Assembly (NCBI RefSeq): GCF_036884655.1
Contig: NC_088357.1
Span: forward strand, 48,971,001-49,035,000
Length of the DNA: 64,000 bases
Direction of reading: 5' to 3'
DNA from: Musa acuminata AAA Group
Taxonomy: Eukaryota; Streptophyta; Magnoliopsida; Zingiberales; Musaceae
Part shown: in pieces, positions 1 to 10,119 of the stretch
Layout of the letters: every line of letters starts with the position of its first letter
Numbering within the stretch: position 1 is the stretch's first letter
Translations under genes and position numbers: made by a program
The notes under the pieces: model-generated
Told to the model about the DNA's origin: nothing
The model's input: only the letters and a program-made list of their open reading frames with translations
Database searches by the model: none

Positions 1-833
1 AGGCTGACCGAACCACTCTAAATCTCTGGTTTGCGTTTATTTTCGAGCTCTTTATCATTACTGCAAACCTCCTTCATTACTACTGCTCTCTGCGCTTTCA
101 CGAACAAGTTCTAAGTGCTGTTCTTCCGAATCTGCATTCAGACGTAAATTCGTATTTTCATACATTACAGTTTACGTTTACGTTTGATTCTGCAGAACTG
201 TCTTCCGTGCTTTTACGAACGAGCTTCTTTGCAGTTTACACTTACTTTTTGATCCTATTGATAACTGCAAACTGTCCTCTGCAATTTTACGAACGAGTTT
301 CAACATTTAGACGAAAAACTGCATTCAGACGTAAATCGGCTTTCCTCGCTCAATCATCAGATTTCAGTTCACGTTTACGTCTTGATTTCAACTGCATACT
401 GCCTTCTGCGAGTATACAAACAAGTTTCAAAGTTTAGACGTAAATCTGCGTCTAGACGTAAATCTGCGTTTAGACGTAAATCTACGTTTAGACGTAAATC
501 TGAGTTTAAGACGTAAATCTGAGTTTAGACGTAAATCTGCGTTTAGACGTAAAACTGCGTTTAGACGTAAATCTGCGTTTAGACGTAAATCTGCGTTTAG
601 ACGTAAAACTGCATTTAGACGTAAATCTGAGTTTAGACGTAAACTGCGCTTAGACGCAAAACTGCGCTTAGACGCAATCTGCGCTTAGACGCAAACTGCA
701 CTTAGATACAAACTGAGAATTTGCTTTTGCATCATAATAGTTTTTGAATGAACGCAGCTTTTGGTTTTTAATCGCTGCAAGATTTCCGCTGCACTAATTC
801 ACCCCCCCCCTCTTAGTGCTCTCGATCCTAACA
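1..833 (+). repeat. Left LTR, 3' portion only
   Basis: Matches 7264-8132 of the right LTR from the first base of the window. It ends in CCTAACA directly before the primer-binding site. It is 36 bp shorter than the matching right part because its 18-bp tandem array has two fewer units. Confidence 0.95.
432..715 (+). repeat. 18-bp tandem array in left LTR
   Basis: About 15 head-to-tail units of the type AGACGTAAATCTGCGTTT. They grade near the LTR end into AGACGCAAACTGCGCTT variants and a final diverged unit. Variants of the same phrase also occur once or twice further upstream (near 140 and 310), which suggests the array grew from older scattered copies. Confidence 0.9.
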
Positions 834-835
834 AT

Positions 836-853
836 TGGTATCAGAGCAAGGTT
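836..853 (+). promoter_or_regulatory. Primer-binding site, initiator Met-tRNA type
   Basis: TGGTATCAGAGCAAGGTT begins three bases after the LTR end. TGGTATCAGAGC is complementary to the 3' end of plant initiator methionine tRNA and is the usual minus-strand primer site of Copia elements. Confidence 0.93.
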
Positions 854-883
854 AACTCTCTAAAGGATTAAAACCCAAGAGAG

Positions 884-2467
884 ATGGCATACGCCGGAAA
901 CCAAGAGGGGCATTCGATTACACGTCCACCCATGTTCAGTGGAACGGACTACACTTACTGGAAGACCCGAATGAGGATCTTTCTTATTTCTATGGATTTT
1001 GAACTGTGGAACCTTGTTGAAAACGGATTTTCAAAGTCTTCTCTTCCAATGATCGATTGGAATGAGTTGGAAAAGAAGGCTTTCGCTCTTAATGCAAAGG
1101 CTATGAATGCCTTATTTTGCGCACTTGATAAAAACGAGTTTAATCGTGTTTCAACTTGCGAAACTGCTTTTGATATTTGGCACACACTTGAAGTGACCCA
1201 CGAGGGCACAAGTAGAGTGAAAGAGTCAAAAATCAATCTGTTGCTGCATTCTTTTGAACTTTTCCGAATGAAACCGAGTGAAACTATTGGCGACATGTTT
1301 ACCCGTTTCACGGATGTCGTCAACGGTCTAAAAGGACTCGGAAAAAGTTTTTCGGATTTTGAACTCGTAAATAAAATACTAAGATCCCTTCCTAAAAGTT
1401 GGGATCCTAAAGTCACTGCCATTCAAGAGGCAAAGGATCTGCGCAACTTCCCTCTTGAAGAACTAATCGGGTCATTAATGACCTACGAAATGACTTGCAA
1501 AGCTCATGAAGAGCAAGAAGACATCCTTCCAAAGAACAGGAAGGATATGGCACTTAAAACTTCTGAATGCCACTTGAGAGAAAACTCAAGTGATGAGGAT
1601 TGTAATGATGACTTGGCACTTTTGACAAGAAAGTTTAAGAAATTCTTCAAAAGAAACAAGTTTAAAAACGATGTGAAAAATAAACTTGAACCCAAGAAGG
1701 ACCAAGTGATCTGCTACGAATGTAAAAAGCCGGGACACTACAAGAATGATTGTCCCCAAGTCAAAAGAAGAACATCAAAGAAGAAAGCTCTTCAAGCAAC
1801 ATGGGATGATGCAAGCGCATCTGAAGAAGAAGAGTCCAACACCGAGCAAGTTGCTCATTACGCCTTTATGGCCATCGAAGAGGAGGTAACGAATTTATTA
1901 GATGCTGATTTATCTTTCGATGAATTATTAAATGCCTTCAATGATTTATTTGATGAATGCAAAGTTATAAATAGAAAATACAAGTTGCTAAAAAAGGTAC
2001 ATGATAATCTTACTTGTGAGTTTGATAAGTTAAAAGTCGAACATCATGATAGTTTAAATTCATGTATCAAATGTCATGATTTAGAAACTATACAAAAAGA
2101 AAACTTGCTACTTAAGGACACCTTGAAGAAATTCGAGGTTGGTAGCAAGTCATTAAACATGATCCTTACAAACAAGGGTCATGCTCCCAAAAGAAGTGGG
2201 ATTGGATTTGTGAGGAGTCCTCACCAAAATCCAACTACCTTCATAAAAGGCTCCATCTTACATGTTCAACACCAAACCAAGTGCAACTTTTGTTGCAAGT
2301 TTGGACACAAGACACATTGTTGTCCCTTCAAGAAAATAAGTCCAAACAAATTAAGTTGGGTTCCTAAAGGAACCATGATAAACTCTATGCAACATGATAG
2401 AAAATGTAGATCTATTTATGAGGCACCCAAAAGCAAATGGGTTCCTAAAGATCATCCCTTCCTATAA
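884..2467 (+). CDS. Copia Gag polyprotein (UBN2 / gag-pre type, two zinc knuckles)
   Basis: A 527-residue structural protein that would form the virus-like particle and package the element RNA. Residues about 15-220 look like the Copia gag domain (PPMFSGTDYTYWKTRMRIFL near the start, then RVKESKINLLLHSFELFRM). A lysine-rich stretch follows. Then comes a CCHC zinc knuckle, C277-C280-H285-C290 (CYECKKPGHYKNDC). The C-terminal half is charged and probably coiled-coil. A second CCHC motif lies at C467-C470-H475-C480 (CNFCCKFGHKTHCC), a feature I associate with SIRE-like Gag. The start at 884 is the first ATG after the primer site and gives the full domain. The frame closes at a stop after the WVPKDHPFL tail; in complete relatives the protease region would follow. 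No internal break is seen, so Gag may still be made. Confidence 0.93.
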   Translation: MAYAGNQEGHSITRPPMFSGTDYTYWKTRMRIFLISMDFELWNLVENGFSKSSLPMIDWNELEKKAFALNAKAMNALFCALDKNEFNRVSTCETAFDIWHTLEVTHEGTSRVKESKINLLLHSFELFRMKPSETIGDMFTRFTDVVNGLKGLGKSFSDFELVNKILRSLPKSWDPKVTAIQEAKDLRNFPLEELIGSLMTYEMTCKAHEEQEDILPKNRKDMALKTSECHLRENSSDEDCNDDLALLTRKFKKFFKRNKFKNDVKNKLEPKKDQVICYECKKPGHYKNDCPQVKRRTSKKKALQATWDDASASEEEESNTEQVAHYAFMAIEEEVTNLLDADLSFDELLNAFNDLFDECKVINRKYKLLKKVHDNLTCEFDKLKVEHHDSLNSCIKCHDLETIQKENLLLKDTLKKFEVGSKSLNMILTNKGHAPKRSGIGFVRSPHQNPTTFIKGSILHVQHQTKCNFCCKFGHKTHCCPFKKISPNKLSWVPKGTMINSMQHDRKCRSIYEAPKSKWVPKDHPFL

Positions 2468-3240
2468 AAACATTAAAAGTCTAGGCCGGAGCAAGAAATA
2501 ATATTCTGCTCCTTGACTCTCAATGGTCATAAACCAAGAATCAAAAAGGAACTCGCAACGCTTAAGTAACAAGTGGAAGTTGTGAAATCACAAATACGAT
2601 ACAACCTTATTAGAAACATATGATATCCAAATTCACATACCCCCCTGATCTTCAAAACCCGTTCATCTACGAATTAATTCTTGTAGAAACTAAATATGTC
2701 ATGATCTTAAAAGGGATACCAAACAAACATACGTATGCACGTTAAAAGATCTATCTTGATCGTACAAAGAGCTTCTTCCTTAAATAAAAACTCATACGAA
2801 ATCATGTAACAAACATTAATTGCTCTGAAACTCTCCTCAAGGCAAAGGCTCCCTAATCAAATCATCTTAGGTGCTCACTGGCTGCAGGCGGTGGCACCTC
2901 TCCAGCTGGCGGTGGCACCTCCAACTATCACGGGTTGCCAGAGGTTGCACCGCTCCAGCCAGAGGTGCAACCGCCAGCAGCTCTGCCCTTTAAACCCACA
3001 CTAGGGCCGGCTAAGGAACCGACCCCAACTCACCCCCAATTCCTCCTCTACTCTTCCAAGTCTCCTCCATTCCCATTTCACTCCTCTAAGCCTTCCAAAT
3101 ACCTCCCATTTCGGAGCAAAACATCAAGAATCCTTCCTTCTCTTGAAGATTTCACAAAGGTACTCTCTAAGAAGCTCTTAAATTCTGTTTTGTTCTTCAT
3201 TTACTTTAGCTTATCATCATCCCTCTAAACAGCAGTAGTT
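2468..3240 (+). other. Leader between gag and the second ORF, with LTR-like GTGCAACC motifs
   Basis: No credible gene. 2468-2870 is AT-rich with no recognisable pol remnant. 2880-2985 carries several copies of the GGTGGCACCT/GAGGTGCAACCGCC phrase that is tandemly repeated in the LTR at 6320-6905. 3000-3240 is C/T-rich. TTCACAAAG/GTACTCTC at 3159/3160 and CTAAACAG/CAGTAG at 3232/3233 could bound a 73-bp leader intron before the ATG at 3241; this is inference. An open frame at 2935-3228 overlaps this leader and looks accidental. Confidence 0.55.
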
Positions 3241-4362
3241 ATGGGATCTAGAAGATCCTCAAGGGACAAGGGAAAGAGGAGATTAGTAGAAGAGTTTGAT
3301 TTCACTCTTTTCGATTCAAAAAACCATGCTGAAAAATTTCTCTCCTTCGAACTAAGAAGCATCAATAAGGGAAAATACGTAGATCTGAATGAACTAAGAG
3401 ATGTAGAGACTATCCAATGGTTTGCAAACCTAAATCTACTTCCAATTTTGCAGATCAACGAACCCATTTATCCTAGACTAGTTAGATTGTTTTACAACAA
3501 CATGCAAATAGATGATGAAGAAAGGATGTCAACCTATCTCTTAGGACAACACATCTCAATCACTGATAGATTCATTTGTGATATGATAGGTATTCCCATG
3601 AAAAGCATAGGACTTTACTTTAAAGGATCATGGGATGAAAAAACCATTGAAACATCCTACGTTGAAGCCTTAGGAACAATCCTTGCCAATCCGAACATAG
3701 AATCTGTTCCTAAAAGTTGTGAACATCTATTGCCCTTTAACACTAAGATACTTCATCATATCATGACTAGTATAATTCTTCCTAAACAATACCATCATGA
3801 TGAAGTGAGTCAATTGGAATTAGGAATTATGTACCTAATCATGAAAGGACGTGACATTTGTCTTGGCTATCTGATCCAACAAAACATGTTAGAATTATCT
3901 ACGAAAGATATGATGCTCCCATATGGTGGAATAATTACTAGAATAATGAAAGCTTACGACATTCAAATACCACTAGAAGAAGAAGTAATGAAAGCAGATA
4001 GATTCAGCGTAATAAACAAAAATTTACTTCACCGACTAAGATGTCACTATAGAAACGGTAACTGGGTTAGAATGCCTAGAAGAACTGATCCCCCTCAGCC
4101 TGAACCTGAACCTGAACCAGAGCCGGAAACCCCAGTCTTTAGGAGTACCCAATCTCCTCCGATCTGTCCCTTTGAGGAAACGCATCCGGTTGAGCAAACT
4201 CACACATCATCCATCGAAGATATCGGGATTCGGATGGACCGATTTGAACAAAGACAAGAACGGCTTGAACTTCGACAAGATCAAATCCTAACCGAGCTGC
4301 AGCAAATCCATCGACAATTTGACTCTTTATTTAGGCACTTTAATCTTCCACCTCATGAATAA
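3241..4362 (+). CDS. Accessory ORF, putative plant transposon protein family (PF20167-like)
   Basis: A 373-residue protein of unknown function. Residues about 30-270 resemble the plant-specific 'putative plant transposon protein' domain often found inside plant retrotransposons. Supporting wording is RLFYNNMQID near residue 80, ISITDRFICDMIGIP near 105-120, a helical LPFNTKILHHIMTSIILPK segment, and MMLPYGGIITRIMKAYDIQI near 225-245. The tail has a Pro-Glu repeat (QPEPEPEPEPE, about 283-295), then a coiled coil rich in Arg, Gln and Leu (RMDRFEQRQERLELRQDQIL) ending at a stop. The ORF lies between gag and the RNase H scrap, where pol should be, in the same orientation. No frameshift is seen. 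It may be cargo taken from another element. It is not an envelope protein: I see no signal peptide or membrane segment. The family assignment is from memory. Confidence 0.75.
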   Translation: MGSRRSSRDKGKRRLVEEFDFTLFDSKNHAEKFLSFELRSINKGKYVDLNELRDVETIQWFANLNLLPILQINEPIYPRLVRLFYNNMQIDDEERMSTYLLGQHISITDRFICDMIGIPMKSIGLYFKGSWDEKTIETSYVEALGTILANPNIESVPKSCEHLLPFNTKILHHIMTSIILPKQYHHDEVSQLELGIMYLIMKGRDICLGYLIQQNMLELSTKDMMLPYGGIITRIMKAYDIQIPLEEEVMKADRFSVINKNLLHRLRCHYRNGNWVRMPRRTDPPQPEPEPEPEPETPVFRSTQSPPICPFEETHPVEQTHTSSIEDIGIRMDRFEQRQERLELRQDQILTELQQIHRQFDSLFRHFNLPPHE

Positions 4363-4809
4363 GCTTGTATGAACATCTGCTGTTTTTGATATGACATGTT
4401 GTAAACTCCTTATGTTATTCATGAAGGACTTTGTCCTTATGGTTACCTAATATGCTGTACATATGTTACCCTGATATGGTTATCTTTGTATGTGTAAGCA
4501 TATTTGCAAACATCTCTTGTTGTTTATCTCGGTTTTTGCACTGAAACTAAAGAGGGTTTAAAAGCCTATGCCTTGAAAAATATGAAGCAACATACCAATG
4601 TAAATTGATAAGTCAGCAGTATGACATTGATATGGTTGCTATTACTAATATGATTGCTATATATCAAGATATCAACCAAAAATTTGCATCGTACGAGCTG
4701 ATATCTTACCATGTGATGCAATGCTACACTTGCTGAAATAAAAATCTTGCTAAGCAATATGATAGAATGCTGCACTTGAAATAATTGTGTTACTACATCA
4801 AAAGCTTAA
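4363..4809 (+). other. AT-rich spacer, no gene seen
   Basis: Non-coding in all frames at useful length. It contains no recognisable reverse transcriptase motif. It probably spans the deletion joint between the accessory ORF and the surviving end of pol. Confidence 0.5.
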
Positions 4810-4998
4810 CACTCAAGAATCAAACACATTGATATTAGACATCACTTTATACGAGATCATGTCTCTAATCATGATGTAACCATAGAGTTTATTGATACCA
4901 AACATCAACTGGTTGATATCTTCACAAAACCCCTATGTGAAGAACAATTTGATTACATAAGAAAAGAATTAGGAATGTTGATTTGTCCAAATACTTAA
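4810..4998 (+). pseudogene. C-terminal scrap of Copia RNase H
   Basis: One frame reads HSRIKHIDIRHHFIRDHV, then VDIFTKPL and a normal stop at 4996-4998. These are the hallmark last ~60 residues of Copia pol (HSRTKHIDI...DIFTKPL). Everything upstream in pol is gone and a stop lies directly before the scrap at 4807-4809. It shows that the ancestor was a complete Copia element and fixes the position of the deletion. Confidence 0.9.
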
Positions 4999-5776
4999 AC
5001 TAGTTAAAATTATTTTTCGGATGTTATTACTATTACATGCCTTGACAACACTTGATCAAATAACATGTTGCAAATTATGTGACAAATATTTTTAACCAAA
5101 TGCATGTAAGAAGTTCATTTTTCGGTTTGAATGCTAAAAATGGGATGTTCCTGTACACTCTTATGAAAACTCTTTGAAAAATGACTTTCCTCCGTCAAGC
5201 AAAAACAATAAAGAGATATATGTGTCATGACTTCCTTTATGTACTTGATAATGCTATCATGCTTTTTGTTGATGACAAAGGGGGAGAAACATATGAATTG
5301 ATAAACACTATGTCATAGCTGAACTGCCATAATAATGTCTATGTCATAGTTGCAAATACTTGAGTGATGCTATAAACAATGTTATGCCATCCTTGCATCA
5401 CCAAGAGATATGTGAACATGTGCTATAGTTTGCATCATATCTTGATTTGATATTCTATAGAAAATGCAAACTTGCTAGAAAATCTCAAATGTGTGCATCA
5501 TGTAAAAAGTCTTTCGTAGCTTTATATTATTACATGATGAAGAGTTACAAACACTATCATACAAACTTGATGATGTATGTCATGCCTTGACATCATTCTT
5601 GAAGAGATACATCATGATGGGCATCATGATGAGAGCATTGATAAGTTTAACTGATCTAACTTATCAATACGTCACTTGAATTCTTTGGTCTTGAATTCAA
5701 GGTTGACTTATCTCAACTATGGCATATAGATAGGGGGAGTTAAGGACAACTCCTTTATCAATTGATTGTCATCATC
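4999..5776 (+). other. Post-pol tail of the retrotransposon
   Basis: Non-coding AT-rich sequence containing two extra purine runs, ACAAAGGGGGAGAAAC near 5277 and ATAGGGGGAGTT near 5731. The phrase GATGACAAAGGGGGAG is typical of SIRE-like elements after pol. No gene is seen. Confidence 0.6.
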
Positions 5777-5790
5777 AAAAAGGGGGAGAT
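5777..5790 (+). promoter_or_regulatory. Polypurine tract
   Basis: AAAAAGGGGGAGAT abuts the TGTTG start of the right LTR at 5791, the expected plus-strand primer position. Confidence 0.9.
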
Positions 5791-6319
5791 TGTTGAATCT
5801 CGGATTTTGATGATGAAGTCAATTGTCATTTGTTATCTAATCTATGTGTTGAGATAAGTGTGCAGGATTAACTACGATGAGAGTAAGACAAGCAGCAGGT
5901 GTTGCGCCGGAGTCAAGATCATGATCACGTTGGGAGTTCGAGAGTTCGACGGAAGTTCGGACGGTCGTCGGAGGTTCAGCGAGAACAGATCCGAGAAGTC
6001 CAGAAGCTTGCCAAGCGAAGCTCGTCGGAACTCGCCAGGTGGATCGTCGCAAAGTCCAGGAGTATGCCGGATGTCCGCAGAAGGATCACCGAGGGTTTAT
6101 CGGATGATCGACGGAAGTTGGCCGGAAACTCGCCGGAAGAAGCGATTGACGCATCGGAGCAGAGCTGCAGAAGTTGTCTTAGAGTTAATCGTAGTTAGCA
6201 TGATGATTAAGCATGAAAATGGGAGGTGATCCCATTAGCTTAATCTTGGGGCAATTGGGCCCCTGAAAAGATTCAAATTGGGCCGAATGGAGCGAACCAT
6301 TCGGACCCTGATTGTACCA

Positions 6320-6905
6320 GGAGGTGCAACCGCCTCAGCCAGGAGGTGCAACCGCCAGGGCTGTGAGGTTGGGAGGTGCAACCGCCCCAGCCAGGAGGTG
6401 CAACCGCCAGGGCTGCGAGGCTGGGAGGTGCAACCGCCCCAGCCAAGAGGTGCCACCGCCCAGAGCTCAGTCTTCGAGCTAGACTGGGCGGTGCAACCTC
6501 CTCTGTCAAGAGGTTGCACCGCCAGAGCTCAAGTTTCGAGCTCTGCCAGGCGATGCAACCACCGAGCTCAGTCTTCGAGCTCAGGCAGAGAGGTGCATCA
6601 GCCTGAGCTCAGTCTCGAGCTCTGCCAGGTGATGCAATCACCGAGCTCAGTCTTCGAGCTCTGGCAGAGAGGTGCATCAGCCTGAGCTCAGTTTCGAGCT
6701 CTGCCAGGTGATGCAACCACCGAGCTCTGACTTCGAGCTCTACCAGGCGGTGCAACCACCAAGCTCAGTCTTCGAGCTCTGCCAGGTGATGCAACCATCG
6801 AGCTCAGTCTTCGAGCTCTGGCAGAGAGGAGCTTTCGCCTGAGCTCAGTCTTCGAGCTCTGCCAGGCGGTGCCACCTCTCCAGTCAAGAGGTGCAACCGC
6901 CTGAT
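6320..6905 (+). repeat. Degenerate GC-rich tandem repeat block in the LTR U3 region
   Basis: Two interleaved unit types occur: GGAGGTGCAACCGCC(C)CAGCCA and GAGCTCAGTCTTCGAGCTC followed by TGCCAGGYGRTGCAACCACC. About 15 copies of the GTGCAACC/GATGCAACC core are visible. The block lies upstream of the TATA box, where LTR enhancers sit. Open frames across it on both strands are by-products of the repeats. Confidence 0.85.
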
Positions 6906-6970
6906 CCCAGAATTCTGGGATTTGATCGATTTGATCGTTTTGAGCTCGAATTTTGAATTGGGTTGGGGCC

Positions 6971-6978
6971 TATAAATA
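6971..6978 (+). promoter_or_regulatory. TATA box of the LTR promoter
   Basis: TATAAATA lies in a GGGGCC/CCCCACCC context about 65 bp downstream of the repeat block and 1.18 kb into the LTR. Transcription would start about 30 bp further on, which would make 7000-8132 the R-U5 part. Confidence 0.7.
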
Positions 6979-7696
6979 CCCCACCCATTCAGCACTGAAA
7001 AGATACAGACCTACACCGAAATCTTGATCTTTTCTGTGATTCTAAGAGCTCAAAAGTGTTGTAAAGCCTTTAAGTCTCCTCCTTCTGTTCTTCAAGTTTT
7101 CAGTTGTAAAGTGAGGAGAGAAAGGTCTGTAAAGGTTGTCTCCTGAGCCTGTCAAAAGGAGAGAAATTGTAAAAGGGCAGTTTGGCCTTCGCCTATTGAA
7201 GGAAGGCCCCTAGTTGACGTCGGCAACCTCGTCGGTGGAGGAAGCCAAAAGTGGAGTAGGTCAAGGCTGACCGAACCACTCTAAATCTCTGGTTTGCGTT
7301 TATTTTCGAGCTCTTTATCATTACTGCAAACCTCCTTCATTACTACTGCTCTCTGCGCTTTCACGAACAAGTTCTAAGTGCTGTTCTTCCGAATCTGCAT
7401 TCAGACGTAAATTCGTATTTTCATACATTACAGTTTACGTTTACGTTTGATTCTGCAGAACTGTCTTCCGTGCTTTTACGAACGAGCTTCTTTGCAGTTT
7501 ACACTTACTTTTTGATCCTATTGATAACTGCAAACTGTCCTCTGCAATTTTACGAACGAGTTTCAACATTTAGACGAAAAACTGCATTCAGACGTAAATC
7601 GGCTTTCCTCGCTCAATCATCAGATTTCAGTTCATGTTTACGTCTTGATTTCAACTGCATACTGCCTTCTGCGAGTATACAAACAAGTTTCAAAGT

Positions 7697-8012
7697 TTAG
7701 ACGTAAATCTGCGTCTAGACGTAAATCTGCGTTTAGACGTAAGTCTACGTTTAGACGTAAATCTGAGTTTAAGACGTAAATCTGAGTTTAGACGTAAATC
7801 TGCGTTTAGACGTAAAACTGCGTTTAGACGTAAATCTGCGTTTAGACGTAAATCTGCGTTTAGACGTAAATCTGCGTTTAGACGTAAAACTGCATTTAGA
7901 TGTAAATCTGAGTTTAGACGTAAACTGCGCTTAGACGCAAAACTGCGCTTAGACGCAAAACTGCGCTTAGACGCAATCTGCGCTTAGACGCAAACTGCAC
8001 TTAGATACAAAC
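7697..8012 (+). repeat. 18-bp tandem array in right LTR (two extra units)
   Basis: Same array as at 432-715, but with one additional ATCTGCGTTTAGACGTAA unit and one additional ACTGCGCTTAGACGCAAA unit. These account for the full 36-bp length difference between the LTR copies. Confidence 0.9.
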
Positions 8013-8132
8013 TGAGAATTTGCTTTTGCATCATAATAGTTTTTGAACGAACGCAGCTTTTGGTTTTTAATCGCTGCAAGATTTCCGCTGCACTAATTCA
8101 CCCCCCCCCTCTTAGTGCTCTCGATCCTAACA

Positions 8133-10119
8133 ATAGTATATGTGGCCACGGTCATGATTCTCATGCAGCATCACATTCCGACATATCTCTTTACCCGATT
8201 TTTAAATTTTGCTTCTCTTGCCTAAATCAACTCATCATGTTATCATCTAGAATAAAATTGTGATATAGAAAAAGAATTTATAGCCACAAAAAAAAAAAAG
8301 TATGATAATGCTTATGTCATCACTGAACCCATGAAGGCATTCTCCGTACATGAAAAGTGCAAGATTTTGATTTCTTTATACTGGGAGAATACTTGCATGT
8401 ACTGTAAGACAAATTGGCAAACTATTTAGTAAAGCTCTTGAACTCTTCTAGAGTACATCAGTAAAAGCTTCAAGCATCTACATATCTAATGGAAAAAAAT
8501 AAAAAATAATCAGATTCATGCGTCATGACTATGTCTGATTAACAAACTATAAGTCAAAAAAGTAACAAAGTCCATTAAAACACAAACACACGTTTCTAGA
8601 GCTTGTATAAATAAGCCGGTTCATTACTCAGCTTTCTTTATCAAGAGTCCTTAGAAGAACACACAGAACATGGACAACAATAGAAAGATAAGATTTAAGG
8701 TTCCAAGACTACAATACTGCGTTGTCTGCTTTGTAACTTAACTTTGCTTAGTTGATACCATTAGAAAATGTGCTCTCACCAAATGAACAGACAATCTCAT
8801 CCTACCACCATTATTATTATCTTACACCATTAAAAAATCAAAATTTAATCATTAGATGAATGTACCATCTGCTCAGTGCTTTTTCTGGGAAATTGGATGA
8901 AACAACGGCTAGTTGTTTCATTGGATATATTGCATCCTTTGGAATGTGCATCAAAAAGTTGAAGATTAAGTAAAGATTCCTTCACTTGAATCCATAATAA
9001 AAAAAAGTTATATGAATTGAAAGATATGTATGAGCTGTTGAAAAACTGCACGAGATGCCAAGTATTGCCTTTTGATACAACAATATCTTTACATGTTTGG
9101 GCACTAACGGAGTCTGCAGGAATGAGTACTCCCTGAAATGAATTTGTGGCCCAAATTCATCTTTAGAAAGGCCATAGACCATGGTATGAATCTGCAAAGG
9201 TGAATCAACTTTAATCAGATGATAAAAAATTTGATTACCAATCTTTTTTTCTTATTGTGTCAGTCAACACAGATAAAACTGTGATTACCCAACTTTGATT
9301 GATTGCGTTAATCAACTGCTCAGTGATTAACCCTTTTTTTTTTTTTCACAAGTTTCATTGCAGCATTGCACTATTAAGATTTCTGATCATTTATAATGGG
9401 AAATGTCATTTGTCTTGAAACAAGAGGTAAAATGTTCAAATATTAATGAAATAAAAAATTGTAGACTAAGGTCGATACAGATTCAAGTAATTATTTATGG
9501 GTAAGATGAGGTTTTTAGATTTACTAGTGCAATAGAATCTCCTAGTCGTTGAGTGGTCCTTAGTTTCAAAACCTCTGGCCAAGCACAAGTACCATTTGTA
9601 GATTATAATAGTCCGACTTCCAAATTACTCGTTACTTGTAATTTCATCAGTAAATCCATGTACAGTTTGAGATTTATCTATGGTGCACTAGAAGGTCCTT
9701 ATTCTCAATGTCTGGCCAAGCACAAATACTGTTTGTAGACTTTCAAATTACTTCTTTACATTTAATTAGTAAATCCATGGAGAGTTGAGTTTCGGATTTA
9801 GCTATGGGCAAATTCTTGTTAAAGTTTTATTATCCAAGTTATCCTTCTAAGACGTTTCATACTTTTTTCCGAGCTACTAACCACTACTTGTGTCAAGTTC
9901 AGTTCCCACTCGAATAAACTTCCTCATGACTGCTACAGTTTAGGTCCTTGTTGAATTTTTTGTTTCAGTAGGCTTCATTACGGCCTTTTGGTGATGGATT
10001 CATTACCACAATATTTTAGTTGCAATCTTTGTAATTGATTAATTACAGTTGTTGGCTATGAAGTTTTTGGATCGAGAGGAACTTGCAAATTAAAATTTTC
10101 AGAATTAAGTTTTGAGACG
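8133..10119. other. Intergenic, AT-rich, no supported gene
   Basis: I see no conserved protein. A promoter-like stretch (TATAAATAAG near 8606, then CATTACTCAGC and AAGAACACACAGAAC) precedes a 23-codon frame at 8670-8741 that begins MDNNRKIRFKVPRL. It may be the stub of a gene start, but nothing follows it. A minus-strand frame near 8982-9197 (GLSKDEFGPQIHFREYSFLQ) is not recognised. Confidence 0.5.

Larger units (their letters stand above)
1..8132 (+). mobile_element. Non-autonomous Copia (SIRE/Maximus-like) LTR retrotransposon, left end cut by window
   Basis: The sequence at 1-833 recurs almost unchanged at 7264-8132, which shows two LTRs. The right LTR is complete (5791-8132, starts TGTT, ends AACA), so about 1.47 kb of the left LTR lies outside. 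Between the LTRs, in order, are a Met-tRNA primer site (836), gag (884-2467), an extra ORF (3241-4362), a scrap of RNase H (4810-4998) and a polypurine tract just before 5791. Protease, integrase and reverse transcriptase are missing, so the element would depend on a helper. By eye I counted about four substitutions between the two LTR stretches, which suggests a recent insertion. The 5 bp after the element are ATAGT; the matching left duplication is off-window. Gag type, long LTRs and the GGGGGAG-rich tail fit the SIRE/Maximus lineage. Confidence 0.93.
5791..8132 (+). repeat. Right LTR, complete (2342 bp)
   Basis: Starts TGTTGAATCTCGG after the polypurine tract and ends ATCCTAACA, giving TGTT/AACA ends. 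Its parts are a leading unique section, a GC-rich array of GTGCAACC-type repeats (6320-6905), a TATA box (6971), a leader, and the 18-bp array near the end. It is unusually long for a Copia LTR, which fits the SIRE/Maximus type. Confidence 0.93.

Noticed and set aside
432..715. 18-bp repeats as a CRISPR-like array
   Set aside because: Units are head-to-tail without spacers and lie inside an LTR of a plant retrotransposon.
955..1695. Minus-strand frames under gag
   Set aside because: Shadows of the real gag frame.
2935..3228. 97-codon frame before the accessory ORF
   Set aside because: Overlaps the GTGCAACC repeats and a possible leader intron; low-complexity Pro/Ser composition; no family match.
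3241..4362. Accessory ORF as a retroviral-type envelope gene
   Set aside because: No signal peptide, no membrane segment, and it lies between gag and the RNase H scrap, not after pol.
5858..6685. Overlapping frames in the right LTR on both strands
   Set aside because: They follow the GC-rich tandem repeats and sit inside an LTR; no conserved domain.
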